Assembly: GCF_003129485.1 (NCBI RefSeq)
Contig: NZ_QFFG01000002.1
Coordinates: forward strand, 248,001-312,000
Length of the DNA stretch: 64,000 nt
DNA from: Polaribacter aquimarinus
Lineage (GTDB): Bacteria > Bacteroidota > Bacteroidia > Flavobacteriales > Flavobacteriaceae
Reading direction: 5' to 3'
The position numbers were made by a program, and so were the translations under genes. This document shows, in pieces, positions 17,787 through 25,467 of the stretch (positions are counted from its first letter, which is position 1; each line of letters begins with the position of its first letter). The notes beneath the pieces are model-generated. The model was not told the origin of the DNA and did no database searches. It worked only from the letters and a program-made list of their open reading frames with translations.

Positions 17787-19607
17787 TTAAAAATTATAAC
17801 GTAATCCAAATAAGATATTGCTTGCTGGCATTGGTACAAAACCAGATTCTACATAATCTGCACTAAAAATATTATTTGCAGTAAATGTAAATTCTAATTT
17901 ATTTAGATTAATCATTATTGATGCATCCCAAACATTATAACTTTGTCCGTCTAAACGTTCTGCATGTTTATAAATAATATTCTGACTCACATTTTTAAAC
18001 AACTGTGTTCTTAATCGAGTAGTAAAATGATGTTTTAAGGTATTTAAAGAATAACGAGATAAATCTCTATTCTGATCTATAATGTCATCCTCTAGTAAAG
18101 TATATCCTACTGCAATATTTTGCTGAAACTCATTTATTTTAAAGCCATAATTTGCATCTACTTCAAAACCTTTTGTATTAACATTCGCAATGTTTGTAGC
18201 TGTAAACACGTTTGTATTTGCATCTGGTCTTATAAAATCTATCAAATTATCAGAATCTCTATTAAAGAAAGATAAATTTCCAGAAAAAGCACCATTTGTA
18301 TATTTGAAACCTATTTCTTGAGCAAAAGCTTCTTCTGGTTGTAGATTTGGATTCCCTGAAGTACTTCTATCATTGTAATATAAATCTGTATAGGTAGGTA
18401 TTCTAAAAGTAGTACCAATATTACCATAAACTTTAAATTTTTCAGAAAAACGATATCCAATGTCTAAACCTGGAAAAGCGTGAAATTTAAAATCAGAAAA
18501 ATACGTAACTGCAACCCCTGGAGTAATATCAAAATTGCCTAAATTAAAACGATGCTCTAAAAATAAGTTCGCCATTATTCTGTCTCGTTGACCTAAATTA
18601 TTACTGCTTATAGACACTCTAGAAACATCTAATCCAAAACCTGTAATTCCAAGATTAGAATTATAAGAGGCATTAGCTTCTGCACCTACTTTATTGGTAA
18701 TGTGTAGATTTCTGTAAAAAGCAGGGTCATCTCTTTTTAATAAGAAAATATCTTGACCTCTTCTCCAATAAACTCTTGGAGTAATTTTAAAATTCTCTGA
18801 TTTAAAACTAGTTGAAACTCCAATTAAGCTATTTTGTGTTTCTTCATATTCATTAAATCCGAAAGATTCGGGTGTATAAAAATTTTGCGCACCAAATTTT
18901 TTATCAAAAAAAGTAGCAATAACATTTATTGGTTGTATTTGTTTGTTAAAAACACCTTTTACAAAATAATTGTAATTTTTATAATCAGAATTTACTCTAT
19001 AACCATCAGAGGTTAATGTACCTATATGTGCAATTAGTGTTGTATTTTCAGAATCTTTCTCTAACGTAACTGAACCATTTAATTGCCCAAAAGATCCTGC
19101 TTCTACATTTGCAGAAACGTTATTATTTAACTTCTTTTTGGTTACAATGTTTATCGCCCCAGTAAACGCATTTTGTCCATAAACTCTTGCTGCAGGACCC
19201 TTTATTATTTCTATACGTTCGATAACTTCTAGTGGTAAAGCTGCATTTAATGTGTGATGCCCTGTTTGTGCGTCATCCATTTTTATACCATCAATTAAAA
19301 GTAAAGTTTGATCAAAACCACCACCTCTAATGTATAAATCTGCTTGACTTCCTGCTGTACCTCTTCTTCTAATATCTACACCTGCCACTTGCTGTAATAC
19401 ATCTGCAATATTTGTTGCAGCACTTTTTTTAATGATATCTGCTGTTACAATTTGAATAGTTCTTGAATTCTTTTTAAAAGGAATATCAATTCTATTGGTA
19501 GTAATAACAACTTCATTTAAAGTATCTCTTTTTATGGTATCTGTTTGCGCATTTGTCTGAAAAATGCAAGATATTAATCCTAATACTAAGGTGATTTTAA
19601 TTCTCAT
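17787..19607 (-). CDS. TonB-dependent outer-membrane receptor, BtuB-like size
   Basis: 606 aa. A signal peptide (about 1-20, ending QTNAQ) is followed by a TonB-box-like segment (NEVVITTNR), a plug domain (about 40-150, with LYIRGGGFDQTLLLIDG and YGQNAFTGAINIVTK) and a 22-strand-type barrel ending in Phe. The small size and lack of an N-terminal carboxypeptidase-like domain suggest a ligand such as a cofactor, siderophore or small organic molecule rather than a glycan. It is divergent from a MocR-type regulator with a 67-bp shared control region. The pairing suggests regulation by a small amine- or vitamin-like ligand; the ligand itself is unknown. I see no cobalamin riboswitch, as the leader is too short. 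Confidence 0.85.
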   Translation of the reverse strand: MRIKITLVLGLISCIFQTNAQTDTIKRDTLNEVVITTNRIDIPFKKNSRTIQIVTADIIKKSAATNIADVLQQVAGVDIRRRGTAGSQADLYIRGGGFDQTLLLIDGIKMDDAQTGHHTLNAALPLEVIERIEIIKGPAARVYGQNAFTGAINIVTKKKLNNNVSANVEAGSFGQLNGSVTLEKDSENTTLIAHIGTLTSDGYRVNSDYKNYNYFVKGVFNKQIQPINVIATFFDKKFGAQNFYTPESFGFNEYEETQNSLIGVSTSFKSENFKITPRVYWRRGQDIFLLKRDDPAFYRNLHITNKVGAEANASYNSNLGITGFGLDVSRVSISSNNLGQRDRIMANLFLEHRFNLGNFDITPGVAVTYFSDFKFHAFPGLDIGYRFSEKFKVYGNIGTTFRIPTYTDLYYNDRSTSGNPNLQPEEAFAQEIGFKYTNGAFSGNLSFFNRDSDNLIDFIRPDANTNVFTATNIANVNTKGFEVDANYGFKINEFQQNIAVGYTLLEDDIIDQNRDLSRYSLNTLKHHFTTRLRTQLFKNVSQNIIYKHAERLDGQSYNVWDASIMINLNKLEFTFTANNIFSADYVESGFVPMPASNILFGLRYNF

Positions 19608-19639
19608 ATTTAATAATTTAAAAACGATGCAAAAGTGGT

Positions 19640-19692
19640 AACTTTCCGGACGATTAAAGTAGTCCAGTTTTAAAATGTCTAATAGTCCGGTT
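19640..19692. promoter_or_regulatory. Three-copy candidate operator for the MocR-type regulator
   Basis: GTCCRG occurs three times: inverted at 19646-19651 (CCGGAC on plus), direct at 19662-19667 (GTCCAG) and 19685-19690 (GTCCGG). The two direct copies sit in TAGTCC(A/G)GTT, 23 bp apart. The third copy is inside the regulator gene, just after its ATG 19675. Direct plus inverted boxes are typical of MocR/GabR/PdxR operators. Confidence 0.5.
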
Positions 19693-21168
19693 GAAAATCT
19701 TTTAAAACAATTAATAGCTTTTGATAAAAAGCTATCACAACCTATATATATACAAGTTTCCCAACAAATTATTAGTGCAATTCAACTTAAATATATTAAT
19801 AAAGGTACTGCTTTACCTGGAACCCGTAAATTAAGTAATCTTTTAAGAATTCATAGAAATACTGCTGTTGCTATATATGAAGAATTAGCTTCACAAGGTT
19901 GGGTAGAAATCATTCCTAATAAAGGAACTTACGTTTTAGAGGTTGATGAAAAACCTATTAAAATTACTTCAGAAAAAGTTTATTATGATACTACCTATGC
20001 GACAACAACAGGTTTTCCTTTTCAAAAATCCTTTCATTTAGCATCTACTGCACAATTAACAAATGCAACCTATACTATAAATGATGGAAAACCTGATTTA
20101 AGATTGCATCCAGTACACGAATTCACAAGATGGTATAGTGCTGCTATGAAACGAAAAAACTTAATCAAAAAGTGGAACAGACCCACTGAGTTTTCTCAAT
20201 CGCTATTTAAAAAACAATTGTGTAATTATTTAAACGCAACAAGAGGTTTTAACATAAGACCCAATAATTTAATGAGTACGCGTAGTACAGAGATGAGTTT
20301 ATACATTGTTTCTCAACTACTTATAAAATCTAATGATGTGATTTTAGTGGGGCAGTTAAGTAATTATGCGTCAAATATGATTTTTCAACAAGCTGATGCA
20401 AATATTAAAACCATTCCTGTAGACGATGAAGGTTTAGATGTTAATTACATCAAAAATAATTTTACAAAAGAAAGTATTCGATGTGTGTACGTATGTGCCC
20501 AAAGAGATTACCCAACATTAGCAACATTAAGTATAAAACGAAGATTGGCTTTGGTAGAATTGGCAAAAGAATACGGTTTTGCCATTATAGAAGATGATTA
20601 CGATTACGATTTTCAGTTTGATGGTTCTGCAATATTACCAATGGCAAGTGCAGATGCAGACGGAATGGTAATTTACTTAGGTAAACTTGGACAATCTTTA
20701 TTTCCAAGTTTTCAAACTGGTTTTGTTATTGCTCCAAAAAACTTAATTGCTGAAGCCAATAACTATTTACAATTATTAGATAACCAAGGAGATTTGATAC
20801 AAGAACAAATGCTTTCGGAATTGATTCACGAAGGTGAAATTTATCGTCTCAAGAAAAAAAATATCATTATTTACAAACAAAGACGCGATTTTGTATGTAA
20901 ACTACTTACTAAATATTTTGCAAAAATAGCATCTTGGAAGATTCCTTCTGGAGGTTTGGCAATTTGGATTACATTTTCGCCTAAAATAGCATTGGTAAAA
21001 TTGGCTAAAGAAACAGAAAAAAACGATTTATTTTTACCCAAAACAATCTTGTATCAAGATAAAGAAACTTGTGCCATTCGTTTTGGTTTTGGACATTTAA
21101 ACTTAGAAGAAATTGAGTCTGTAATTCGGAAATTGAAAAAAGCATATCATAAAATTACACAATCATAA
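19675..21168 (+). CDS. MocR/GabR-type regulator with PLP lysine replaced
   Basis: 497 aa. An N-terminal GntR-type winged helix (about 15-90: KGTALPGTRKLSNLLRIHRNTAVAIYEEL) is joined to a fold-type I aminotransferase-like domain (about 130-490: IIEDDYDYDFQFDG). In typical family members the PLP-binding Lys lies in a GTFSKxLxPxxR motif. Here the aligned segment reads GKLGQSLFPSFQTGF, with Gln at the Lys position, so Schiff-base PLP binding is doubtful. The GSQQ-like pocket segment is also changed (STRSTEMSL). It probably regulates itself and the divergent TonB receptor through the three GTCCRG boxes. It may bind a ligand other than PLP, or bind PLP non-covalently. Confidence 0.85.
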   Translation: MSNSPVENLLKQLIAFDKKLSQPIYIQVSQQIISAIQLKYINKGTALPGTRKLSNLLRIHRNTAVAIYEELASQGWVEIIPNKGTYVLEVDEKPIKITSEKVYYDTTYATTTGFPFQKSFHLASTAQLTNATYTINDGKPDLRLHPVHEFTRWYSAAMKRKNLIKKWNRPTEFSQSLFKKQLCNYLNATRGFNIRPNNLMSTRSTEMSLYIVSQLLIKSNDVILVGQLSNYASNMIFQQADANIKTIPVDDEGLDVNYIKNNFTKESIRCVYVCAQRDYPTLATLSIKRRLALVELAKEYGFAIIEDDYDYDFQFDGSAILPMASADADGMVIYLGKLGQSLFPSFQTGFVIAPKNLIAEANNYLQLLDNQGDLIQEQMLSELIHEGEIYRLKKKNIIIYKQRRDFVCKLLTKYFAKIASWKIPSGGLAIWITFSPKIALVKLAKETEKNDLFLPKTILYQDKETCAIRFGFGHLNLEEIESVIRKLKKAYHKITQS

Positions 21169-21239
21169 AATGAGCTTTTTTAACAGAATAAGATATTAAC
21201 AACCCTTATTTGCCTTCATTTTTTTGATACTTTTATAAC

Positions 21240-22496
21240 ATGTTTGCACTTGTAGATTGTAATAATTTTTATGCTTCTTGTGAACGGGTTTTTAATCCGA
21301 ACTTACAAAATAAACCTGTTGCTATTTTAAGTAATAATGATGGATGCGTAATTTCTATGAGCGATGAAGCTAAGAAATTAGAGCTCCCTTTTGGTGCGCC
21401 TATTTTTAAATGGGAACAGTTTTGTAAAGACAATAATATTACAGTGTTGTCCTCCAATTATCCTTTATATGGAGACATGAGTGCAAGAGTAATGAATATT
21501 TTGGGTGATTTTTCTCCAGATATAGAAGTATATTCTATTGATGAATCTTTTTTACAACTAAAAGGGTTTGAAAATTATGATTTAAAAGAATACGCTACTC
21601 AAATTAGAACTCGTATTTCAAAATGGACAGGCATACCCACTTGCGTTGGTATTGCACCCACAAAAGCATTAAGTAAAGTTGCCAATAAAATTGCACGTTC
21701 TAATCTTAAACAATCCAAAGGAATTTGTGTAATAGATTCTGATGAAAACAGAATTAAAGCGCTAAAATGGACAAAGATTGGAAAAGTTTGGGGAATTGGT
21801 CGACGATTACAAAAACGTTTACAAGCCAAAGGAATAGAAACTGCTTACGATTTTACACAAGTTTCTAGCGATTGGGTTCTAAAAAACTTTTCTATTGTAG
21901 AATGGCGGCTACAGAAAGATTTACAAGGTATTTCAAAAATTCCTTTAGAAGAAGTTTCATCAAAAAAAATGATTGCCACTACACGTAGTTTCGAATATAC
22001 TTATTCTGATATAGACAATATTAAAGAACGAATATCAACCTTTGCTACAAGTTGTGCAGAAAAATTACGTAATCAAAAATCGAGTTGTCATTTATTAATT
22101 GTGCAACTTTCTAGCGACAGGCATAAAAAAGATATTCAACAGCATAAAGCAAGTAAAACTGTATGTTTTTCATATCCTACAGACTCTACATTAACCATTG
22201 CAAACGCTGCAGTAGAAGCCGTAAAAACTATTTTCAAAAGCGGTATAAAATACAAAAGAGCTGGTGTTATTGTTGCAGGTTTAGTTCCTAATGATAATTA
22301 TCAATTGAATTTATTTTTGCATGAAAACCCTAAGCACAAACCTTTAATGAGTGCCATAGACAATCTGAATAAAAAGTATAAATCTGATAAAATTAAATTG
22401 GCAAATCAAGATTTAAAACGTACTTGGAAAATGAGACAAGAGCGCTTATCGCCAAGGTTTACAACTAATATCAACGAAATTATTAAGGTAACATAA
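21240..22496 (+). CDS. umuC: Y-family DNA polymerase V catalytic subunit
   Basis: 418 aa, close to the 422 of E. coli UmuC. Catalytic motifs are ALVDCNNFYASCERVF (first Asp) and the SIDESF motif (YSIDESFLQL). Next come LSKVANKIA, the HhH region (KVWGIGRRLQKRL), the little-finger domain and the UmuC-type C-terminus (ERLSPRFTT). It performs translesion synthesis with a processed UmuD-like partner, encoded at 22918 after an intervening DUF2007 gene. I see no clear LexA-type palindrome upstream. A weak TACTTTTA element lies 10 bp before the ATG. Confidence 0.95.
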   Translation: MFALVDCNNFYASCERVFNPNLQNKPVAILSNNDGCVISMSDEAKKLELPFGAPIFKWEQFCKDNNITVLSSNYPLYGDMSARVMNILGDFSPDIEVYSIDESFLQLKGFENYDLKEYATQIRTRISKWTGIPTCVGIAPTKALSKVANKIARSNLKQSKGICVIDSDENRIKALKWTKIGKVWGIGRRLQKRLQAKGIETAYDFTQVSSDWVLKNFSIVEWRLQKDLQGISKIPLEEVSSKKMIATTRSFEYTYSDIDNIKERISTFATSCAEKLRNQKSSCHLLIVQLSSDRHKKDIQQHKASKTVCFSYPTDSTLTIANAAVEAVKTIFKSGIKYKRAGVIVAGLVPNDNYQLNLFLHENPKHKPLMSAIDNLNKKYKSDKIKLANQDLKRTWKMRQERLSPRFTTNINEIIKVT

Positions 22497-22506
22497 CCTA
22501 CATTTT

Positions 22507-22884
22507 ATGAATGATAATTACAAAATTTTAGCCGTTTTTGAATATTCTACAGAAGCTCATGTTATAAAATCTAAATTAGATTCTGAGGGTTTCAAAACAA
22601 TGTTAATGGACGAAAAGACCATAGATACAGATCCTTTAGTAAGCAATGCTATTGGTGGTGTAAAATTATTAGTTCATAATAATGATTTTGAGAAAGCTGC
22701 CACAATTTACAATGCTATTAGAAGTTATCAAAAAGATAAAAATGGAAACGATATATCTTGTCCTAAATGTAAATCTAATCGAATTTTGGTAGCAGAAGCG
22801 TCAAGAAAAAATTTCTTCTATATGTTATTTCCTTTTTTTGAAAAAAGAAAATACATCTGTAATAATTGCAAAACGATATTCTAA
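22507..22884 (+). CDS. DUF2007 protein with C-terminal zinc ribbon
   Basis: 125 aa. The N-terminal half is a DUF2007 (putative signal-transducing) domain: a compact alpha/beta unit with EYSTEAHVIKSKLDSEGF and GVKLLVHNNDFEKA. The C-terminal half carries CPKC and CNNC, about 37 residues apart, around a hydrophobic segment (NFFYMLFPFF), a zinc-ribbon arrangement. It lies 10 bp after umuC and 33 bp before the umuD-like gene, so it is likely cotranscribed with them. A role in translesion synthesis is suggested by position only; DUF2007 proteins have no settled function. Confidence 0.75.
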   Translation: MNDNYKILAVFEYSTEAHVIKSKLDSEGFKTMLMDEKTIDTDPLVSNAIGGVKLLVHNNDFEKAATIYNAIRSYQKDKNGNDISCPKCKSNRILVAEASRKNFFYMLFPFFEKRKYICNNCKTIF

Positions 22885-22917
22885 TTTATTACGAGAAAAG
22901 TTATAATTTGCAGCATA

Positions 22918-23352
22918 ATGAAAACATCTAAAACACTTACTTTTTTTACACCAAAAGCTTCATCAGGAAATGGTGCTGTTTTTGTTGATACAGGAATTTC
23001 TGCTGGATTTCCATCACCTGCAGACGATTTTAGAGAAACGCGTATTTCTCTTGATGATGAATTAATTCAGAATAAAGATGCTACTTTTTTTGCTAAAGTA
23101 AAAGGACAATCTATGATAGATGCCGGTTTAGATGACAACGACTTATTAGTCATTGACAGAAGTTTAGAACCTGCCAACAATAAAATTGCAGTTTGTTTTT
23201 TAGATGGTGAGTTTACGGTAAAACGTTTACGTGTAGAAAAAAATGAAGTATGGTTACAACCGGAAAACCCTGATTACCCTATCATAAACATTACAGAAGA
23301 AAACGATTTTGTAATTTGGGGCATTGTAACTAACGTTATTAAAAAGGTATAA
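22918..23352 (+). CDS. umuD: UmuD-like S24 peptidase
   Basis: 144 aa, similar in length to UmuD (139). A predicted self-cleavage site Ala29-Gly30 sits in SAGFPSPADDF; E. coli UmuD has CGFPSPAADY. Catalytic Ser65 (GQSMID) and Lys102 (GEFTVKRL) are both present. After RecA-stimulated cleavage the product should join UmuC to form DNA polymerase V. There is no N-terminal DNA-binding domain, so it is not LexA. The order umuC-DUF2007-umuD reverses the enterobacterial umuDC order. Confidence 0.92.
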   Translation: MKTSKTLTFFTPKASSGNGAVFVDTGISAGFPSPADDFRETRISLDDELIQNKDATFFAKVKGQSMIDAGLDDNDLLVIDRSLEPANNKIAVCFLDGEFTVKRLRVEKNEVWLQPENPDYPIINITEENDFVIWGIVTNVIKKV

Positions 23353-23380
23353 AAAATATTATCAATTAAAATTAAAAACT

Positions 23381-24082
23381 ATGGAAAACACTTTTGAAAA
23401 CAAAACATTACTAATTGAAGCTACAGATCAAGTTCGTGTAGAGTTTTACAAGAAAACCTATACTCACGTTGCTGGAGGAATTTTATTATTCGTTCTCTTT
23501 GAATATTTATTACTCCAAAGTTCTATGGTTGTAGAGTTTATGTTATCTATGACTCAAGGTTGGCGTTGGTTGGTAATGTTAGGTGGTTTTATGTTGATTA
23601 CCAATTATGCTGAAAGCACCGTTTTAAAAACTGCGGATAGAAATATACAATACATGGCGTATGCATTATACGTTTTTGCCCAAGCCATTATTTTTGTTCC
23701 TCTTTTATATATCGCTATAATGTACACTGGAGGCCCAGAGTTAATACAACAAGCTGCTATTGTAACTTTAGGTTTGTTTGTAGGAATTTCAGCTATAGTA
23801 TTTATCACCAAAAAAGATTTTTCATTTTTAAAAGCTGGTTTAACTGTAGGCTTTTTTATTGCAATCGGATTAATAATTGCGGGGGCTTTATTTGGTTTTG
23901 ATTTAGGTTTATGGTTTTCTGTTGCTATGTGTTTATTAGCAGGGGGTTCTATATTATATCAAACTTCTAATATGATAAACAAATACGGAACAGAAGATTA
24001 CGTACCTGCATCATTAGGCTTATTTGCCTCTTTAATGTTGCTTTTTTGGTATGTTTTACAGATTTTTATGTCTAGAGATTAG
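23381..24082 (+). CDS. Bax inhibitor-1/YccA family membrane protein
   Basis: 233 aa with about seven transmembrane helices and the family-type N-terminal VRVEFYKKTYTHVAGGI segment. BI-1 family proteins are inner-membrane proteins; some are calcium leak channels or modulators of FtsH proteolysis. It lies 28 bp after umuD on the same strand, so it may share that transcript, and it ends at a good terminator. Confidence 0.88.
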   Translation: MENTFENKTLLIEATDQVRVEFYKKTYTHVAGGILLFVLFEYLLLQSSMVVEFMLSMTQGWRWLVMLGGFMLITNYAESTVLKTADRNIQYMAYALYVFAQAIIFVPLLYIAIMYTGGPELIQQAAIVTLGLFVGISAIVFITKKDFSFLKAGLTVGFFIAIGLIIAGALFGFDLGLWFSVAMCLLAGGSILYQTSNMINKYGTEDYVPASLGLFASLMLLFWYVLQIFMSRD

Positions 24083-24110
24083 ATGTAAAAATTACACCAT
24101 ATTTTATAAA

Positions 24111-24138
24111 AATCAGAAGTTTTTAGCTTCTGATTTTT
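24111..24138 (+). terminator. Terminator after the BI-1 gene
   Basis: Nine-base arms (AATCAGAAG / CTTCTGATT) around a short loop, followed by a T-run; 29 bp past the stop. Confidence 0.85.
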
Positions 24139-24182
24139 TTATTACCTAAAACTTAAAATTATTTTTATTTAATATTTTATTA

Positions 24183-24210
24183 TTGTTTTTCAATAATTTT
24201 ACTACATTTG
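24183..24210 (+). promoter_or_regulatory. Promoter of the DUF2975/XRE pair
   Basis: TTG at 24183-24185, 17 bp spacer, then TACATTTG at 24203-24210: close to the full Bacteroidota -33/-7 consensus. The TTG at 24208, the first possible in-frame start, is part of the -7 element. Confidence 0.7.
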
Positions 24211-24237
24211 TTATCGTTAAACAATAATTTATTTATT

Positions 24238-24756
24238 ATGAAATCAATATCCATACTTAAAAAACTGATAATTTTTTACTATTATTTTGCAATATTTGGG
24301 ATTCTAGTTTTAACAATTGGATTCCCTATTGTATTTAACCTAAAAAAGAACAAAGCTGAATCACTCGTGCTAAATTTTATGGACATGAATATTGATGTTG
24401 TTGATATGAATTTAACACCATTTATAATAATTATTCTTATTGGTGTGATTATTATATTTCAGCTTTTAAGAGGTATTTATTATTTTAAAAAATCATTAAA
24501 CGATTTAGCTAATGGAAATTATTTCTCTGAATTGGTTGTGAATAATTTTAAAAAAACAGGGAAATGTTTTTTGATATTTGGTTTTGGTCAATGGATATAC
24601 AGAATAATTATACAAATAGTAGTCCTTGAAGATCTTAAATTAGGTATCAATAACACTCTTTTTTTAGCTACAATTTTAGGCTTATTTTTTCTTTTTTTAA
24701 GTGATGCATTTGCAAAAGCTAAAGAAACAAAACAAGAAAACGATTTAACAATATAA
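24238..24756 (+). CDS. DUF2975 membrane protein
   Basis: 172 aa from ATG 24238, 27 bp after the promoter -7 element. Four transmembrane helices (about 13-33, 58-80, 108-128, 140-160) in the DUF2975 pattern. These proteins are nearly always paired with a small XRE-type regulator, as here (3 bp gap). The function is unknown. The regulator probably controls the pair or related membrane genes. Confidence 0.78.
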   Translation: MKSISILKKLIIFYYYFAIFGILVLTIGFPIVFNLKKNKAESLVLNFMDMNIDVVDMNLTPFIIIILIGVIIIFQLLRGIYYFKKSLNDLANGNYFSELVVNNFKKTGKCFLIFGFGQWIYRIIIQIVVLEDLKLGINNTLFLATILGLFFLFLSDAFAKAKETKQENDLTI

Positions 24757-24759
24757 AAT

Positions 24760-24966
24760 ATGGCAATCAGAGTAAATTTAGACGTTATGCTTGCCAAACG
24801 CAAAATGAAAAGTAAAGAATTGGCAAAAAATATTAGCATTACAACAGCAAATTTATCCATTTTAAAATCGGGTAAAGCTAAAGCTATCCGTTTTTCTACT
24901 CTAGAAGCTATTTGTAAAGCCTTGGACTGTCAACCTTCTGATATTTTAGAATATGAAGAAGATTAA
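24760..24966 (+). CDS. Small XRE-family HTH regulator (DUF2975 partner)
   Basis: 68 aa made up almost entirely of a Cro/CI-type helix-turn-helix: LAKRKMKSKELAKNISIT, then the recognition region TTANLSILKSGKAKAIRFST, ending ALDCQPSDILEYEED. It starts 3 bp after the DUF2975 gene. Its stop codon overlaps the stop codon of the convergent tadA, leaving no room for a terminator. Confidence 0.88.
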   Translation: MAIRVNLDVMLAKRKMKSKELAKNISITTANLSILKSGKAKAIRFSTLEAICKALDCQPSDILEYEED

Positions 24967-25412
24967 TTCAAGTTTCGCTTTTCAATAAAAAAACGTTTGA
25001 GAAGTTGCGAACACTCATTTTCTAAAATTCCTTCTACAACTTTTGTCTTTGGATGTAACGTAGTTTTTAAGTTTTTAAAACCTCTTTCTGGTTCTGAAGC
25101 TCCATAAACTATTTTCCCTATTTGTGCCCAATAACTTGCACCTGCACACATTTGACAAGGTTCTAAAGTTACATATAGCACACAATCTTTTAAATATTTT
25201 CCACCTAAAAAATCTGCAGCAGCTGTAAATGCTTGCATTTCTGCATGGGCAGTTACGTCATTTAAGGTTTCTGTTAAATTATGTGCTCTTGCGATAATTT
25301 GATTGTTTAAAACAATAACTGCTCCTACAGGAACTTCAACTTTATCGAAAGCCGTTTGTGCTTCCTGTAAAGCTTTTTTCATAAAGTATTCGTCATCAAA
25401 AGGCTGAATCAT
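24963..25412 (-). CDS. tadA: tRNA-specific adenosine deaminase
   Basis: 149 aa. The zinc-dependent deaminase motifs are HAE at residues 56-58 (TAHAEMQAF) and PCQMC at 85-89. It converts A34 to inosine in tRNA-Arg(ACG). The length and fold are normal for TadA. It is divergent from dxs and convergent with the XRE gene, whose stop codon it overlaps. Confidence 0.92.
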   Translation of the reverse strand: MIQPFDDEYFMKKALQEAQTAFDKVEVPVGAVIVLNNQIIARAHNLTETLNDVTAHAEMQAFTAAADFLGGKYLKDCVLYVTLEPCQMCAGASYWAQIGKIVYGASEPERGFKNLKTTLHPKTKVVEGILENECSQLLKRFFIEKRNLN

Positions 25413-25455
25413 TTTAAATGAATTTAAAAATCAATATTACAAAAAAGGATTATTG

Positions 25456-25463
25456 TATTTTTG
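25456..25463 (+). promoter_or_regulatory. dxs: -7 element (TATTTTTG) for dxs
   Basis: An exact TAnnTTTG with only 4 bp between it and ATG 25468, so the mRNA would have a very short leader or none. The upstream in-frame TTG at 25453 lies before this element. Confidence 0.55.
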
Positions 25464-25467
25464 TAGA

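Noticed and set aside
19608..19674. Cobalamin riboswitch before the BtuB-like receptor
   Set aside because: The leader is under 70 bp and already filled by operator boxes; too short for a riboswitch.
24238..24966. DUF2975/XRE pair as a toxin-antitoxin or phage remnant
   Set aside because: This is a common chromosomal pair with a normal promoter, and no phage or toxin features are present.
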